Assembly: GCF_937996225.1 (NCBI RefSeq)
Contig: NZ_CALKTC010000084.1
Location: 1 to 64,000, forward strand
Direction of reading: 5' to 3'
DNA from: an uncultured Campylobacter sp.
GTDB lineage: Bacteria; Campylobacterota; Campylobacteria; Campylobacterales; Campylobacteraceae
DNA: 64,000 nucleotides
In this document: piece after piece, positions 44,905-52,905 of the stretch
Position numbering within the stretch: the first letter of the stretch is position 1
Layout: every line of letters begins with the position of its first letter
Position numbers and translations under genes: made by a program
The notes under the pieces: generated by a model
The model's input: only the letters and a program-made list of their open reading frames with translations
Database searches by the model: none
What the model was told of the DNA's origin: nothing

Positions 44905-45341
44905 GGCGTTACCCCCATCCATTGCGGAACTTCGTGTTCGTGGCACTCCGTGCACATATTGGTTGATTTTTTATGCTCGTTGTGGCACTCGTCGCAGTAT
45001 AGCGTAGGGCCGTCGTGAACCGAGTTGTGGGGATTTGCTTTTAGCAGATCCATGTATTCTAGTCTTTTAGCTATCTTTTTCTTGTCGCCGTGACAGGACA
45101 AACAGCCTTTATCGCCTATGGATTTAAATTTACTAGCGTCGTTTCCTTGTCCTTCGTGACAATCAAGACAGGTGAAGCTTAGCTTTTCGTGATGAGGTTT
45201 TAAAGGGTGTTTGGCTCGCAGCTCGTCGGTGACGTTAAGATCGACTAAAGACGTTATCTTTGCGCTTGGGGCGCCTGCGCTAAATGCAAAAGAGCATAGT
45301 AGCATAGATGCGCACAAGGCGAGAAACGCTTTATGTTTCAT
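44901..45341 (-). CDS. periplasmic tetrahaem cytochrome c (FccB/c3-like)
   Basis: 146 residues. Signal peptide (about 1-22, ending FAFSA) and four CxxCH motifs at 58-62, 80-84, 116-120 and 130-134, plus extra His residues as distal ligands (HPLKPHHEK, PHNSVHDG, HNEH). Soluble electron carrier between the membrane cytochrome and the flavin reductase, as in flavocytochrome c of Shewanella, where such a haem domain is fused to the flavoprotein. Ribosome binding site AAAGGAA before the ATG. Confidence 0.87.
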   Translation of the reverse strand: MKHKAFLALCASMLLCSFAFSAGAPSAKITSLVDLNVTDELRAKHPLKPHHEKLSFTCLDCHEGQGNDASKFKSIGDKGCLSCHGDKKKIAKRLEYMDLLKANPHNSVHDGPTLYCDECHNEHKKSTNMCTECHEHEVPQWMGVTP

Positions 45342-45436
45342 GCGAATTCCTTTCGGATGTCAAATTTACAAATTTAACTGCAAATTCGGCTTTAAATTTA
45401 AAAGTACCGCAAGCCGAATTTTCAAATTTAACTTTA

Positions 45437-45522
45437 AATTCAGCCTGCGATTAAAATAAAATTTGCAAGTATTTCGAGGCGATTTTTGGGGTTGCGCGGC
45501 TAAAATTTTGCGCAGGCTAGAC
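45437..45522. repeat. 86-base dispersed intergenic repeat, copy 2
   Basis: Near-copy of 40905-40990 in the same orientation, lying in the 244-base gap between the flavoprotein gene (3' end at 45586) and the tetrahaem cytochrome gene. It would be transcribed within the operon if the three genes are cotranscribed. Confidence 0.85.
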
Positions 45523-45585
45523 AAAATAGTCTGTCAAGCAAAATTTTAGCAAGCTCCGCAAAAAGCGTCCGAAAGACGCCGAAAA

Positions 45586-47136
45586 TTAGCCTATATTCTC
45601 TCCTGCGATCATACCGAATGTCAGACAATCTGCGATCGCCACGCTACCTAAGCGGCTAGCTCCGTGTACGCCGCCTGTGATCTCGCCTGCGGCAAATAGT
45701 CTTGGAATCGGCATCTCTGTTTGTAGCGAGATAACCTGAGCTTTGGTATTGATATCGATACCGCCCATAGTGTGGTGGAGTTTTGGCGTACCGCGCATAG
45801 CGTAGAAAGGCGGTTTAGAGATATCTACGCCGTTTGTAGTGGTTTTATCCATAGGTTTACCAAAGTCTTCGTCTTTACCGCCTTTAACGAAGCTGTTATA
45901 TCTCTCGACGGTCTTTTTTAGCTCTGCGGCAGGGATTTTATAAGCTACAGCTAGTTCGTCTAGGGTTTCAAATTTCTTTAGTACGCCAGATTCCAGCGGT
46001 TTGGTGTAGTGCTCAGGTATGACCATGTTTTTTACGCCATCGCTATCGCAGAAGTTGATCGGATAGATATCGGCTTTTGCGTCGATTACTTTAAACATCG
46101 CTTGAGAGCGGGTGCGGCGGTCTGCCAGCTCGTTCATAAAGCGTTTGCCGGTTCTTGGATCTACTGAAATTCCGTAGCGGAAGCTTCCGTTTACGTTAAA
46201 CATAGAGCCTACGCCAAAGCCTTTTTCGTCAGGGCATGCCCATGGACCAAATTGTATCCAGCTAAGTTGCACTGGAGTAGCGCCGATCCTAAACGCCTCT
46301 TTCATAGCGCCTGCGGTTGCGCCAGGGTGGTTGGTGCTATCTGTGGTAGGTAGGATAGATGGATCTTGGACTTGTCTAAAGAATACGTCGCGGCAAAATC
46401 CGCCTGCTGCTAGTACTACGCCTTTTTTAGCTTTTATAGTCTTTTTAGTTCCGGTAGTGTTTTCGGCGTCGTCTTTTTGGCTCTTTGGATCAAATTTATA
46501 ATCCTCTCTGATGATCACGCCGTCTACGCCGCCGTCTTCGCCTAGGACGAACTCGTCAAATTTAGCTCTTTGTCTTAGCTCGCAGCCTTGAAGGTTTTTA
46601 AAGTATTCTACCATCGGCTGAACGATACCGGAGCCTGAACCGTTAGCGGTTTGAAGCGATCTAGGTACGCTGTGTCCGCCTGCGTGAGTAACTTTATCTA
46701 TGTATTTAGCGCCGCATTTTAGAGTTAGTTTATATGCGTCTTGCGCGCGAGTAGCGATGGTGTCGATTAGATCTACGTGGTTTAGGCCGCGACCCGCTTT
46801 TAGGCAGTCTTTGATAAATAGCTCGTTGCTATCTTTGATGCCTTCTGCTTTTTGTTTGTCGCTGTTTGGAACGGCAAATATTCCGCCGTTAATTACGGAG
46901 TTACCGCCGACGCGTCCCATCTTTTCTAGGATTAGGACTTTGTTGCCCTTTTCGGCTGCGGTGATACCGGCTGCAAGTCCTGCAAAACCGGAACCCACGA
47001 TAACTACGTCCCACTCTTCGTCAAATTTGACGTCTTTAGCGTTAACCGCAGCGTTTGCGTTTACGGAGCCGAGCGCTAAAGCACCCGCGCCAACTAGGCT
47101 CATTTTGAGCAGATCACGTCTTGAAACGTTTTCCAT
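45586..47136 (-). CDS. Tat-exported FAD reductase of the fumarate reductase/UrdA family
   Basis: 516 residues. Tat signal SRRDLLKMS then a hydrophobic stretch to ANA (about 29). FAD-binding DVVIVGSGFAGLAAG (44-57) and family core: GKRFMNELADR with Arg332, HHTMGG (454-459), ASRLGS with Arg495, AAGEITGGVHG. The stretch WIQFGPW (293-299) stands where fumarate reductases have QAHPT, so the active-site His of Fcc3 (His365) is replaced. Probably reduces an unsaturated acid at the end of the periplasmic chain: fumarate, or another enoate such as urocanate or acrylate. Confidence 0.87.
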   Translation of the reverse strand: MENVSRRDLLKMSLVGAGALALGSVNANAAVNAKDVKFDEEWDVVIVGSGFAGLAAGITAAEKGNKVLILEKMGRVGGNSVINGGIFAVPNSDKQKAEGIKDSNELFIKDCLKAGRGLNHVDLIDTIATRAQDAYKLTLKCGAKYIDKVTHAGGHSVPRSLQTANGSGSGIVQPMVEYFKNLQGCELRQRAKFDEFVLGEDGGVDGVIIREDYKFDPKSQKDDAENTTGTKKTIKAKKGVVLAAGGFCRDVFFRQVQDPSILPTTDSTNHPGATAGAMKEAFRIGATPVQLSWIQFGPWACPDEKGFGVGSMFNVNGSFRYGISVDPRTGKRFMNELADRRTRSQAMFKVIDAKADIYPINFCDSDGVKNMVIPEHYTKPLESGVLKKFETLDELAVAYKIPAAELKKTVERYNSFVKGGKDEDFGKPMDKTTTNGVDISKPPFYAMRGTPKLHHTMGGIDINTKAQVISLQTEMPIPRLFAAGEITGGVHGASRLGSVAIADCLTFGMIAGENIG

Positions 47137-47153
47137 GATGTCTCCTTTATTTT

Positions 47154-47166
47154 ACCGTTATACGGT
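47154..47166 (-). promoter_or_regulatory. inverted repeat in leader of flavoprotein gene
   Basis: ACCGT-TAT-ACGGT, five-base arms, 18 bases before the ATG and just downstream of the probable -10 (47192-47197). A repressor site or a short hairpin close to the ribosome binding site; regulator unknown. Confidence 0.35.
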
Positions 47167-47191
47167 TTTTCTGATGCCTAATTTTGGGAAA

Positions 47192-47197
47192 ATTATA
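47192..47197 (-). promoter_or_regulatory. -10 box of flavocytochrome operon
   Basis: Minus strand TTTGGGTATAATTTTCCC holds TATAAT with an extended GGG before it, 55 bases upstream of the 47136 start. Confidence 0.6.
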
Positions 47198-47399
47198 CCC
47201 AAAGTTAAATAAAAGCAAAATAATATTATTTAAAAATTGTTTTTAAATTTTAAAAAACCGCCGCTGTCAAAAAGCCGCTTATCGGCTGCCTACTAGCTCT
47301 AAATTTAGACAAATTCTAAATTTAAATCTCTTCATAAAATTTTACGTTCGCTATGGGAGTGTATTCTGCGCCGGATAAAGACCCGCTAAAAGCAGGCTT

Positions 47400-48227
47400 T
47401 TATCTCTCGCAAAGCTTGCCGCATGCATCGGCGCGGCATCTGCTGCAGTGAGTCATCTGCGCTATGGAGCCGCCGATTAGCTTGCGCATGCTGCGAATTT
47501 CTTCATTCGAGGGCGATTTGATATTTGCAAAAGGGGTGTCATGCACGGGGATCATCGCCATACAGTTCATGATATCGGCTTGCCACTCTTTGGCTTTTTT
47601 GGCGATCTGGGGGACGTGATCCATATTAACGCCGGGGATTACGACCGTATTGATTTTTACGATCATGCGAGCTTCTTTTAGCTTGCGGATCCCCTCCTCT
47701 TGGCGCGCCTGAAGAATTCTAGCGCCCTCTTCGCCGCGGTAAATTCTATTTCCGTGGCGTACCCACGCATAAATTTTGCCGCCCACATCGGGCGTTACGG
47801 CATTAACGGTTACCGTCACGTGGCTCACGCCGATACGCACGATATCATCCACGTGCTCGGGCAGGGACAGGCCGTTTGTGGATAGGCAAAGTAGGGCGTG
47901 AGGGAAGCGGGCTTTGCATTTTTCAAAGGTCGCTAGGGTCTTGTCGGCATCACACATAGGATCTCCGGGTCCTGCGATACCGATGACCGAGATATCTTGT
48001 CTAAATTTAAATAGATTTTCTACGTATTCCACGGCCTCGTCCGGGCTTTGCACCCTCCCCGTTACGCCGGGGCGATTTTCGTTGGCGCAGTCGTAGATGC
48101 GGTTGCAAAAATTGCATTGGATATTGCAATGTGGCGCTACGGGAAGGTGCACGCGCCCGTAGGCGGCGGACGCCTTTTTGCTAAAGCAGGGGTGGTTGTC
48201 GAAAGAGGGTTTGGCGAAAAAATTCAT
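47400..48227 (-). CDS. NifB-like radical SAM enzyme
   Basis: 275 residues from ATG 48227. Radical SAM CNIQCNFC (34-41), and the NifB-specific features: HPC (12-14), CNRIYDCANENRPGV (41-55), GIAGPGDP (83-90), LCLSTNGL, VTVTVNAVTPDVGGKIY and the C-terminal CSRCRADACG (261-270). These Cys and acidic residues bind the K1/K2 clusters that NifB fuses to the 8-iron NifB-cofactor. No C-terminal NifX domain. No nifHDK/EN lies in the window. It is the last gene of the five-gene operon and overlaps the polyferredoxin gene by one base. The actual product is unknown. Confidence 0.88.
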   Translation of the reverse strand: MNFFAKPSFDNHPCFSKKASAAYGRVHLPVAPHCNIQCNFCNRIYDCANENRPGVTGRVQSPDEAVEYVENLFKFRQDISVIGIAGPGDPMCDADKTLATFEKCKARFPHALLCLSTNGLSLPEHVDDIVRIGVSHVTVTVNAVTPDVGGKIYAWVRHGNRIYRGEEGARILQARQEEGIRKLKEARMIVKINTVVIPGVNMDHVPQIAKKAKEWQADIMNCMAMIPVHDTPFANIKSPSNEEIRSMRKLIGGSIAQMTHCSRCRADACGKLCER

Positions 48228-49003
48228 CAATCTTTTTTCCTTCCGAATTTGATGGCGTCCACGTGGCAAACATCCATACAATCGCCGCAGTTCGTGCAGT
48301 TCATCTCGTCGGGCCTAGTGCCCATTTCGCATTTGCGCAAACAGGCGTTGCAGTTATCGCAAGCGTCTGTTTTATAAACGCGAAATATTGAAATTTTACG
48401 CAGCAGCTCCATTATGCCGCCGCTCGGACAGGCGAAGCGGCACCATAAATTTGCGACGATCAAGGACGCGGCGATGAGGGCCACGACGACGGCAGTGCGA
48501 ACCGCCCAGTACCAGTCGGAAAATTTAAAAGACATGATAACGGCGTTTAGGTACTCGTCGCTGGTGCGGATAGGGATCATGACGCGAGGATTGCCGTAGA
48601 TAAAATATACGCCGGCGCTAAGCAAAACGGCTAGAACCATGCCTATTTGCGCATATCGTAGCTTCTTATTGTTTTTTAGCTTAAGCTTAAAAGCGGCAAA
48701 TTTGCCGAGCATTTGATTTACGAATCCGCCAGGGCAAAGCCAGCCGCAAAACGCGCGCCCGAGGAAAATAACCAGCACGGGGATAAATAGCCAAAAGCCG
48801 AAAAACACGGTCGCAATCCGCCCCCAGCACGTAACGATCGGACAGGATTGGCAGTTTACGAAAGGCACGATAAAAGGGCATCTAAAAATCCCATAATACG
48901 CCCATTGCCCGATCGCGCCGATAAAAATCAGCTGCACCAAGCGACGAATTTTAGTTAGCCTAGAGACTTTTTTCATCTTTGCCATATTTACGATACTAAA
49001 CAT
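48227..49003 (-). CDS. NapH/NosR-like membrane polyferredoxin
   Basis: 258 residues with about four membrane helices (near 22-40, 64-82, 118-137, 168-188). Cys-rich loops: FVNCQSCPIVTCWGR (48-62), AFCGWLCPGG (85-93) and CRFACPSGG (188-196), as in NapH/NosR/CcoG. Then two [4Fe-4S] motifs at 215-225 and 236-246 (CxxCxxCxxxC). Such proteins move electrons from the quinol pool or periplasm to a cytoplasmic or periplasmic acceptor. Overlaps the binding-protein gene by eight bases and the NifB-like gene by one. Confidence 0.87.
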   Translation of the reverse strand: MFSIVNMAKMKKVSRLTKIRRLVQLIFIGAIGQWAYYGIFRCPFIVPFVNCQSCPIVTCWGRIATVFFGFWLFIPVLVIFLGRAFCGWLCPGGFVNQMLGKFAAFKLKLKNNKKLRYAQIGMVLAVLLSAGVYFIYGNPRVMIPIRTSDEYLNAVIMSFKFSDWYWAVRTAVVVALIAASLIVANLWCRFACPSGGIMELLRKISIFRVYKTDACDNCNACLRKCEMGTRPDEMNCTNCGDCMDVCHVDAIKFGRKKD

Positions 49004-49853
49004 CTTTTACACCAAACCTTTCTATGAGTTCAAGCCCGCGTGCCGAATGGATGGAGGTAAAGCCGTGCCGCTCGAAAATTTCCTGCCCGTCCGAGCAGAC
49101 GAAGTCTGCAAAGTCATCGGCAAGCTTCTCGTCTTTTACGTATTTCATGATATTTAGCGTAAAGGTAAGCGGCCCGGGCGGGATGAGTTTCTCGTCGATA
49201 GGCATGTATTCGATTTTGTCTTTAAATCTATCGTGCGTCGTTAGGCGCTTTTCGATGATGGACGCATCACCCTTGCCATCTACCAGATCGCACATCATCT
49301 GGATGACGCATGAACCGTTGGCGATCATATTTTTCATAACAGGCTCGGTAAGGCCGGAATTTTTCAAAATTCCCTTTACCGGTCCGCTACCCGGAGGCGA
49401 AGCCCTTAGCGGCAACATCACCCGCACGCCGGGTTCCGCTAGATCCTTCAGATCGCGAATGCCCGCGGGATTTCCTTTCGGCACCACTAAGACGTAGTCG
49501 GTAAAACACAGCGGTCTAAAGCGAAGGCTAAGGCCAGCCTTGCGTAGTTTTTGAGAGAGCTCCAAAACGCGAGCTCCGAAAACCTCTGTCTTGCCCTGCA
49601 AGGCTAGCAGCGACTTCCCGAGCGCCCCCGCAAAGGCGCCGGTGTACTGGATATTATGCCCCGTTTTGGACTCGTATGCTGCGTTTATCTGCGCAAAAGC
49701 CTCAGATAAACCTCCGCACGACCAAACTTGCAGTGAATCGGGCTTAAACGGCGTGAAACCGGCGAGCATCGATTCGGGTCCGGCGATGGCTGCCGCTGCC
49801 AAAGCTCCTTTTAAAAAGCCGCGACGAGATACGTCTACTTCTTTAAATTTCAT
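48996..49853 (-). CDS. Tat-exported ModA-like solute-binding protein
   Basis: 285 residues. Twin-arginine signal SRRGFLKG followed by ALAAAAIAGP, then a type II periplasmic binding fold: LQVWSCGGLSEAFAQINAAYE, YTGAFAGALGKSLL, FTDYVLVVPKGNPAGI, GSGPVKGIL and DASIIEKRLTTHD. Resembles molybdate/tungstate- or sulfate-type binding proteins, but there is no permease or ATPase gene nearby. Use of Tat for a binding protein suggests export in folded, possibly cofactor-loaded, form. Sits between the dehydratase-like gene (71-base gap) and the polyferredoxin gene (overlap). Confidence 0.78.
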   Translation of the reverse strand: MKFKEVDVSRRGFLKGALAAAAIAGPESMLAGFTPFKPDSLQVWSCGGLSEAFAQINAAYESKTGHNIQYTGAFAGALGKSLLALQGKTEVFGARVLELSQKLRKAGLSLRFRPLCFTDYVLVVPKGNPAGIRDLKDLAEPGVRVMLPLRASPPGSGPVKGILKNSGLTEPVMKNMIANGSCVIQMMCDLVDGKGDASIIEKRLTTHDRFKDKIEYMPIDEKLIPPGPLTFTLNIMKYVKDEKLADDFADFVCSDGQEIFERHGFTSIHSARGLELIERFGVKDV

Positions 49854-49924
49854 CTAACCTCTCCTTTCTTTGGCTTGTTTTTAAATTTAGAAAATTCTTC
49901 ATTTTAAAATTTCGAGCTACCCGC

Positions 49925-51034
49925 TTAAAGCAGTTCTATAAACGCTTCTAGGCGCGTTCGAATTTGCCCGACGTCTTGCTTGGAGTAGTCAGTCTCCAGA
50001 CTCATATAGCTTACTCCCGCTTCTTTGCTTGCCTCCTTTATTTTATTTGTCTCGATCGCGTAGGTGTGGCAGCCGCTTAACACGACGTCAACGACGCCGT
50101 CCGCTTGATACTCGCGTACGAAATCCTTGATAACATCTGAGCGCGCGTCGTTTTGATACATCACCGAACATGGAATTTTAAGGTAGCGTTCGGCGATATT
50201 TGCGACCAGATCGCCCTTTGTTTGCACTTGGTTTTGATAGCCTTTGGTGCCGGAGCAGTTTTCAAAGGCTACCACGTCCGCGCCCAGCTCCTCGATCTGC
50301 TTGATAACCTTCTCATACACGCCTCCGCTTGGACAGCCGGTGATGATGATCCGCTTTTTGCGAGTTTTCGGCGGCGTCATCTCCTTTGCAGCGGCTATGT
50401 AGGCGCGTATCATTTTAAGCTTCTCCTGCTTGTCGTATATAAAGTCGCTCGCAAATGAAATTTGATGAATTTCGCTGCCCGCTACCGGCATCGGATTTAG
50501 TTTGCCAAGCTCTAAAAGCTCCAACATCACCTTGCGCTCTTCGTTGTAAATTTGCACCGCATCGAGCAGCGCTTCATCGGTGATTTTCGTATCAAATTTT
50601 TGCTCTAAAACTTTGCGAAATTCCCTAAGCTCGTCGGTAAAAAGCTCCAAACTCTTGCCGCCGGTCATATTCGGTAGCTGCAGCACGTGGACGTCCTTGT
50701 GCTTTGCCAGCAGCTCATACATCTTTTTCTTACCGTCGCAGGTCGTTTCGCCTATGACGAGATCGCTGGCGTTCATATAGGGGCATTTTTTGGTAACTGC
50801 GTAGCCGTAGCTTGCCTTGATTAGCGGGCAAAGATTGCGCGGAAGCTCGGCGTGAGCCGCGTCTATCGGGCTTTCGTCATAGGCGCAAAGCCCAACCGGC
50901 ACGGCGCCCGCGGCGTAAATAAGCTCCTTTGGCGAATAGGTGCAAAACATCCCCACTACGTGTTTGCCTTGCTCTTTTAGATCGTGCAGAGCCATTGCGT
51001 TGCGCTTTTTAAGCGCGTCAAAATCCATCTTCAT
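49925..51034 (-). CDS. 2-hydroxyacyl-CoA dehydratase-family protein (YjiM/double-cubane type)
   Basis: 369 residues. Family hallmarks: VGMFCTYSPKELIYAAGAVPVGL, RNLCPLIKASYGY, DLVIGETTCDGKKKMYELL, ITGCPSGG, FENCSGTKG and VLSGCHTYA. Nine Cys (31, 50, 69, 84, 99, 234, 260, 289, 322), enough for an [8Fe-9S] double cubane or two cubanes. A single gene with an activator, rather than separate A and B subunits, points to the YjiM/DCCP branch: in Carboxydothermus this type reduces acetylene, azide and hydrazine. True dehydratase activity on an acyl-CoA remains possible. Overlaps the activator gene by four bases. Confidence 0.87.
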   Translation of the reverse strand: MKMDFDALKKRNAMALHDLKEQGKHVVGMFCTYSPKELIYAAGAVPVGLCAYDESPIDAAHAELPRNLCPLIKASYGYAVTKKCPYMNASDLVIGETTCDGKKKMYELLAKHKDVHVLQLPNMTGGKSLELFTDELREFRKVLEQKFDTKITDEALLDAVQIYNEERKVMLELLELGKLNPMPVAGSEIHQISFASDFIYDKQEKLKMIRAYIAAAKEMTPPKTRKKRIIITGCPSGGVYEKVIKQIEELGADVVAFENCSGTKGYQNQVQTKGDLVANIAERYLKIPCSVMYQNDARSDVIKDFVREYQADGVVDVVLSGCHTYAIETNKIKEASKEAGVSYMSLETDYSKQDVGQIRTRLEAFIELL

Positions 51035-51807
51035 CTCGTCTCCTTTGAAATTTCATTTGCTTTGCGTGCGCCGATAAGCGAAGCGCCCATCGCGCCGCAG
51101 TAGATTGCGTTTTCGTGAGTAAAAATTTCAGCCCCCAGATGCTCGCCTAGAAGCTGTTTGAAGAGCGGCACGTTGCTAAGCCCGCCGCTTAAAAAGTAAA
51201 TTTGATTTTCCAGCCGTTTGATGAGAGAGGCGACCTTATGCGCGGATGAGTCCACGATGGCGTAGGCGATCTCGCTCGTTTCGGCTCCGTTTGCGCTTAG
51301 CGAGACGATCTCGCTCTCGGCAAAAACAGTGCAGGTCGAGCTTAGCTTGATCGCGGGATTTTTGCGGGCGGTTTTGTAAATTTCGCTTAGCTCTAACCCC
51401 AGGCGGCCCGCACTGATCTCTAAAAATTTGCCCGTGCCCGCCGAGCATTTGTCGTTCATGATAAAATCCGCGGGCTTGCCGTTTTCGATCTTGATTGCTT
51501 TTGTATCCTGCCCGCCCACGTCGATGACGGTGCAATCAGGCTCAAACAAAAAGTGCGCCCCAAGGCCGTGGCATAAAATTTCGCTCATGCTAAGCTGTGC
51601 GTACTCTACGCTGACGCGTCCGTAGCCCGTAGCTGTTACGAAGCCCTCGCCGTAGCCTTTTTGCTCTAAAATTTGCTTGATCTGCCGCGCGACTCTAACC
51701 GCGCTAAAGCCGCTTGGCAGCAAAAACAGTTCGCAAAATTTGCCGCGTTCGTTCATAACGGCGACCTTTGATGAGGTCGAACCGATGTCGATACCGATAA
51801 AATGCAT
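51031..51807 (-). CDS. ATP-dependent activator of dehydratase/double-cubane protein (BcrAD/BadF/HgdC family)
   Basis: 258 residues. Actin-like ATPase: GIDIGSTSSKVAV (5-17), VIDVGGQDTKAI (94-105), FLSGGLSNVPL. Cys121 in NDKCSAGTGKFLE and Cys159 in SSTCTVFAESEI supply the [4Fe-4S] cluster shared by the dimer. It uses ATP hydrolysis to push an electron at very low potential onto the partner encoded directly downstream. First gene of the five-gene operon; minus-strand TATAAA about 70 bases upstream. Confidence 0.9.
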   Translation of the reverse strand: MHFIGIDIGSTSSKVAVMNERGKFCELFLLPSGFSAVRVARQIKQILEQKGYGEGFVTATGYGRVSVEYAQLSMSEILCHGLGAHFLFEPDCTVIDVGGQDTKAIKIENGKPADFIMNDKCSAGTGKFLEISAGRLGLELSEIYKTARKNPAIKLSSTCTVFAESEIVSLSANGAETSEIAYAIVDSSAHKVASLIKRLENQIYFLSGGLSNVPLFKQLLGEHLGAEIFTHENAIYCGAMGASLIGARKANEISKETR

Positions 51808-51876
51808 AAAATTTAAATCCGTCGAAAAATATTTCTACGCCGTAGAACTTTATCGCAATCTTAGCTTTTTAAGACT

Positions 51877-51882
51877 TTTATA
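51877..51882 (-). promoter_or_regulatory. -10 candidate of the activator operon
   Basis: Minus strand CGATATAAAAG contains TATAAA, 70 bases before the 51807 start. The leader between them is AT-rich with no clear operator. Confidence 0.4.
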
Positions 51883-51966
51883 TCGCTGAAATTTGGCACG
51901 GGCTCGGTGCGTATTTAAATTTAGCCTCACGCCGCGTTTGAATTGGTTTTAAATTTAGATTTAAAT

Positions 51967-52899
51967 TTAGCGTTCGCGGGCGATTAGAATTCCGCTTAAA
52001 ATCACCACCGAGATACCCGCTAGCACGATCGGACCGGGCAGCCGGTCGCCTAGCATAATGCCTAGCGCCATGCTAAATAGGATGTCGCTGTAGCTGATCG
52101 CGGCGACGATGCCCGCTTTGCGCGAAGCGGCGTAGGCGCGCGTCATGTAAATTTGAAAGTAGATCCCGCTGACGCCCAGAAGCGCTACGAGCACCCAGCC
52201 AAAAAGGCTTGGCGGGTTGAAATAAGCGAGCTTCGCTAAATCCGCGCCGCTGAAAAGTCCTAAAATTTTAACCTCGCTACCTTCAAGCGCCCAGCCCGCA
52301 GCCATCATCATCGCGCTTAGAAAGGTAGCGGACGAGACGAAAACCAGCACGATGAGGTTGGTGGCGTAGTGTTTGCGAAGCTCGCGCACGCTCGTGTATG
52401 CAAGCCCCGCGCACATGCCGCCGAAGATTCCCACTGCATCGGTTACGCTGATGCCGATGTGCGGGCGCACGACGAGTAAAATTCCGCCAAAGCCGAGCAG
52501 TATCGCAAACCAGCCGCGCGAGCTTAGCTTTTCGCCTAAGAAAAATGCCGAAAATAGCGCGGTGAAAATGGGCGCCGTCTTTTGGAAGGTAAAAGCGGTG
52601 CCAAGATCGATGTGGGCGATATTGTAGAAGGTCGCTAAGATACCGCAGCTGCCGATAAAGCCGCGAAACGCGAGTAGCCACGGCTTGCCGCCCGGGCCCA
52701 GGTTTTTTACCCGCCGTAGCGAAAATAGCACGATCGCGATGCCTACGACGTTGCGGAAAAACACGATCTCGGCGCTACTCATATGCTCTGCCATGACCTT
52801 GGCTAAAGCGCCGTTTAGCGCAAAATAGAAGCTCGCTACTAGCATATAATAAACGCCCAGATGTTTCAGCCAAAACGCGGAGTAGAATTTTTGTTTCAT
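51967..52899 (-). CDS. EamA/DMT-family transporter (copy 1)
   Basis: 310 residues, ten membrane helices in two EamA repeats: YYMLVASFYFALNGALAKVMAEHMSSAEIVFFRN and TSVRELRKHYATNLIVLVFV. Drug/metabolite exporter superfamily; substrate unknown. Paralogous over its whole length to the next upstream gene, six bases away, so the two derive from tandem duplication and may work as a heterodimer or with different substrates. Confidence 0.88.
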   Translation of the reverse strand: MKQKFYSAFWLKHLGVYYMLVASFYFALNGALAKVMAEHMSSAEIVFFRNVVGIAIVLFSLRRVKNLGPGGKPWLLAFRGFIGSCGILATFYNIAHIDLGTAFTFQKTAPIFTALFSAFFLGEKLSSRGWFAILLGFGGILLVVRPHIGISVTDAVGIFGGMCAGLAYTSVRELRKHYATNLIVLVFVSSATFLSAMMMAAGWALEGSEVKILGLFSGADLAKLAYFNPPSLFGWVLVALLGVSGIYFQIYMTRAYAASRKAGIVAAISYSDILFSMALGIMLGDRLPGPIVLAGISVVILSGILIARER

Positions 52900-52905
52900 C
52901 GCGCG

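Noticed and set aside
44905..44955. N-terminal extension of the NapC/NrfH-like protein
   Set aside because: Hydrophilic, inside the upstream cytochrome gene; ATG 44904 gives the proper membrane anchor.
48228..48281. N-terminal extension of the NifB-like protein
   Set aside because: Overlaps the polyferredoxin C-terminus; the family N-terminus begins near MNFFAKPSFDNHPC.
49925..51807. Reading the pair as a classical 2-hydroxyglutaryl-CoA dehydratase pathway
   Set aside because: Only one dehydratase-type subunit and no CoA-transferase, dehydrogenase or electron-transfer flavoprotein nearby; the YjiM/double-cubane branch fits better, though not proven.
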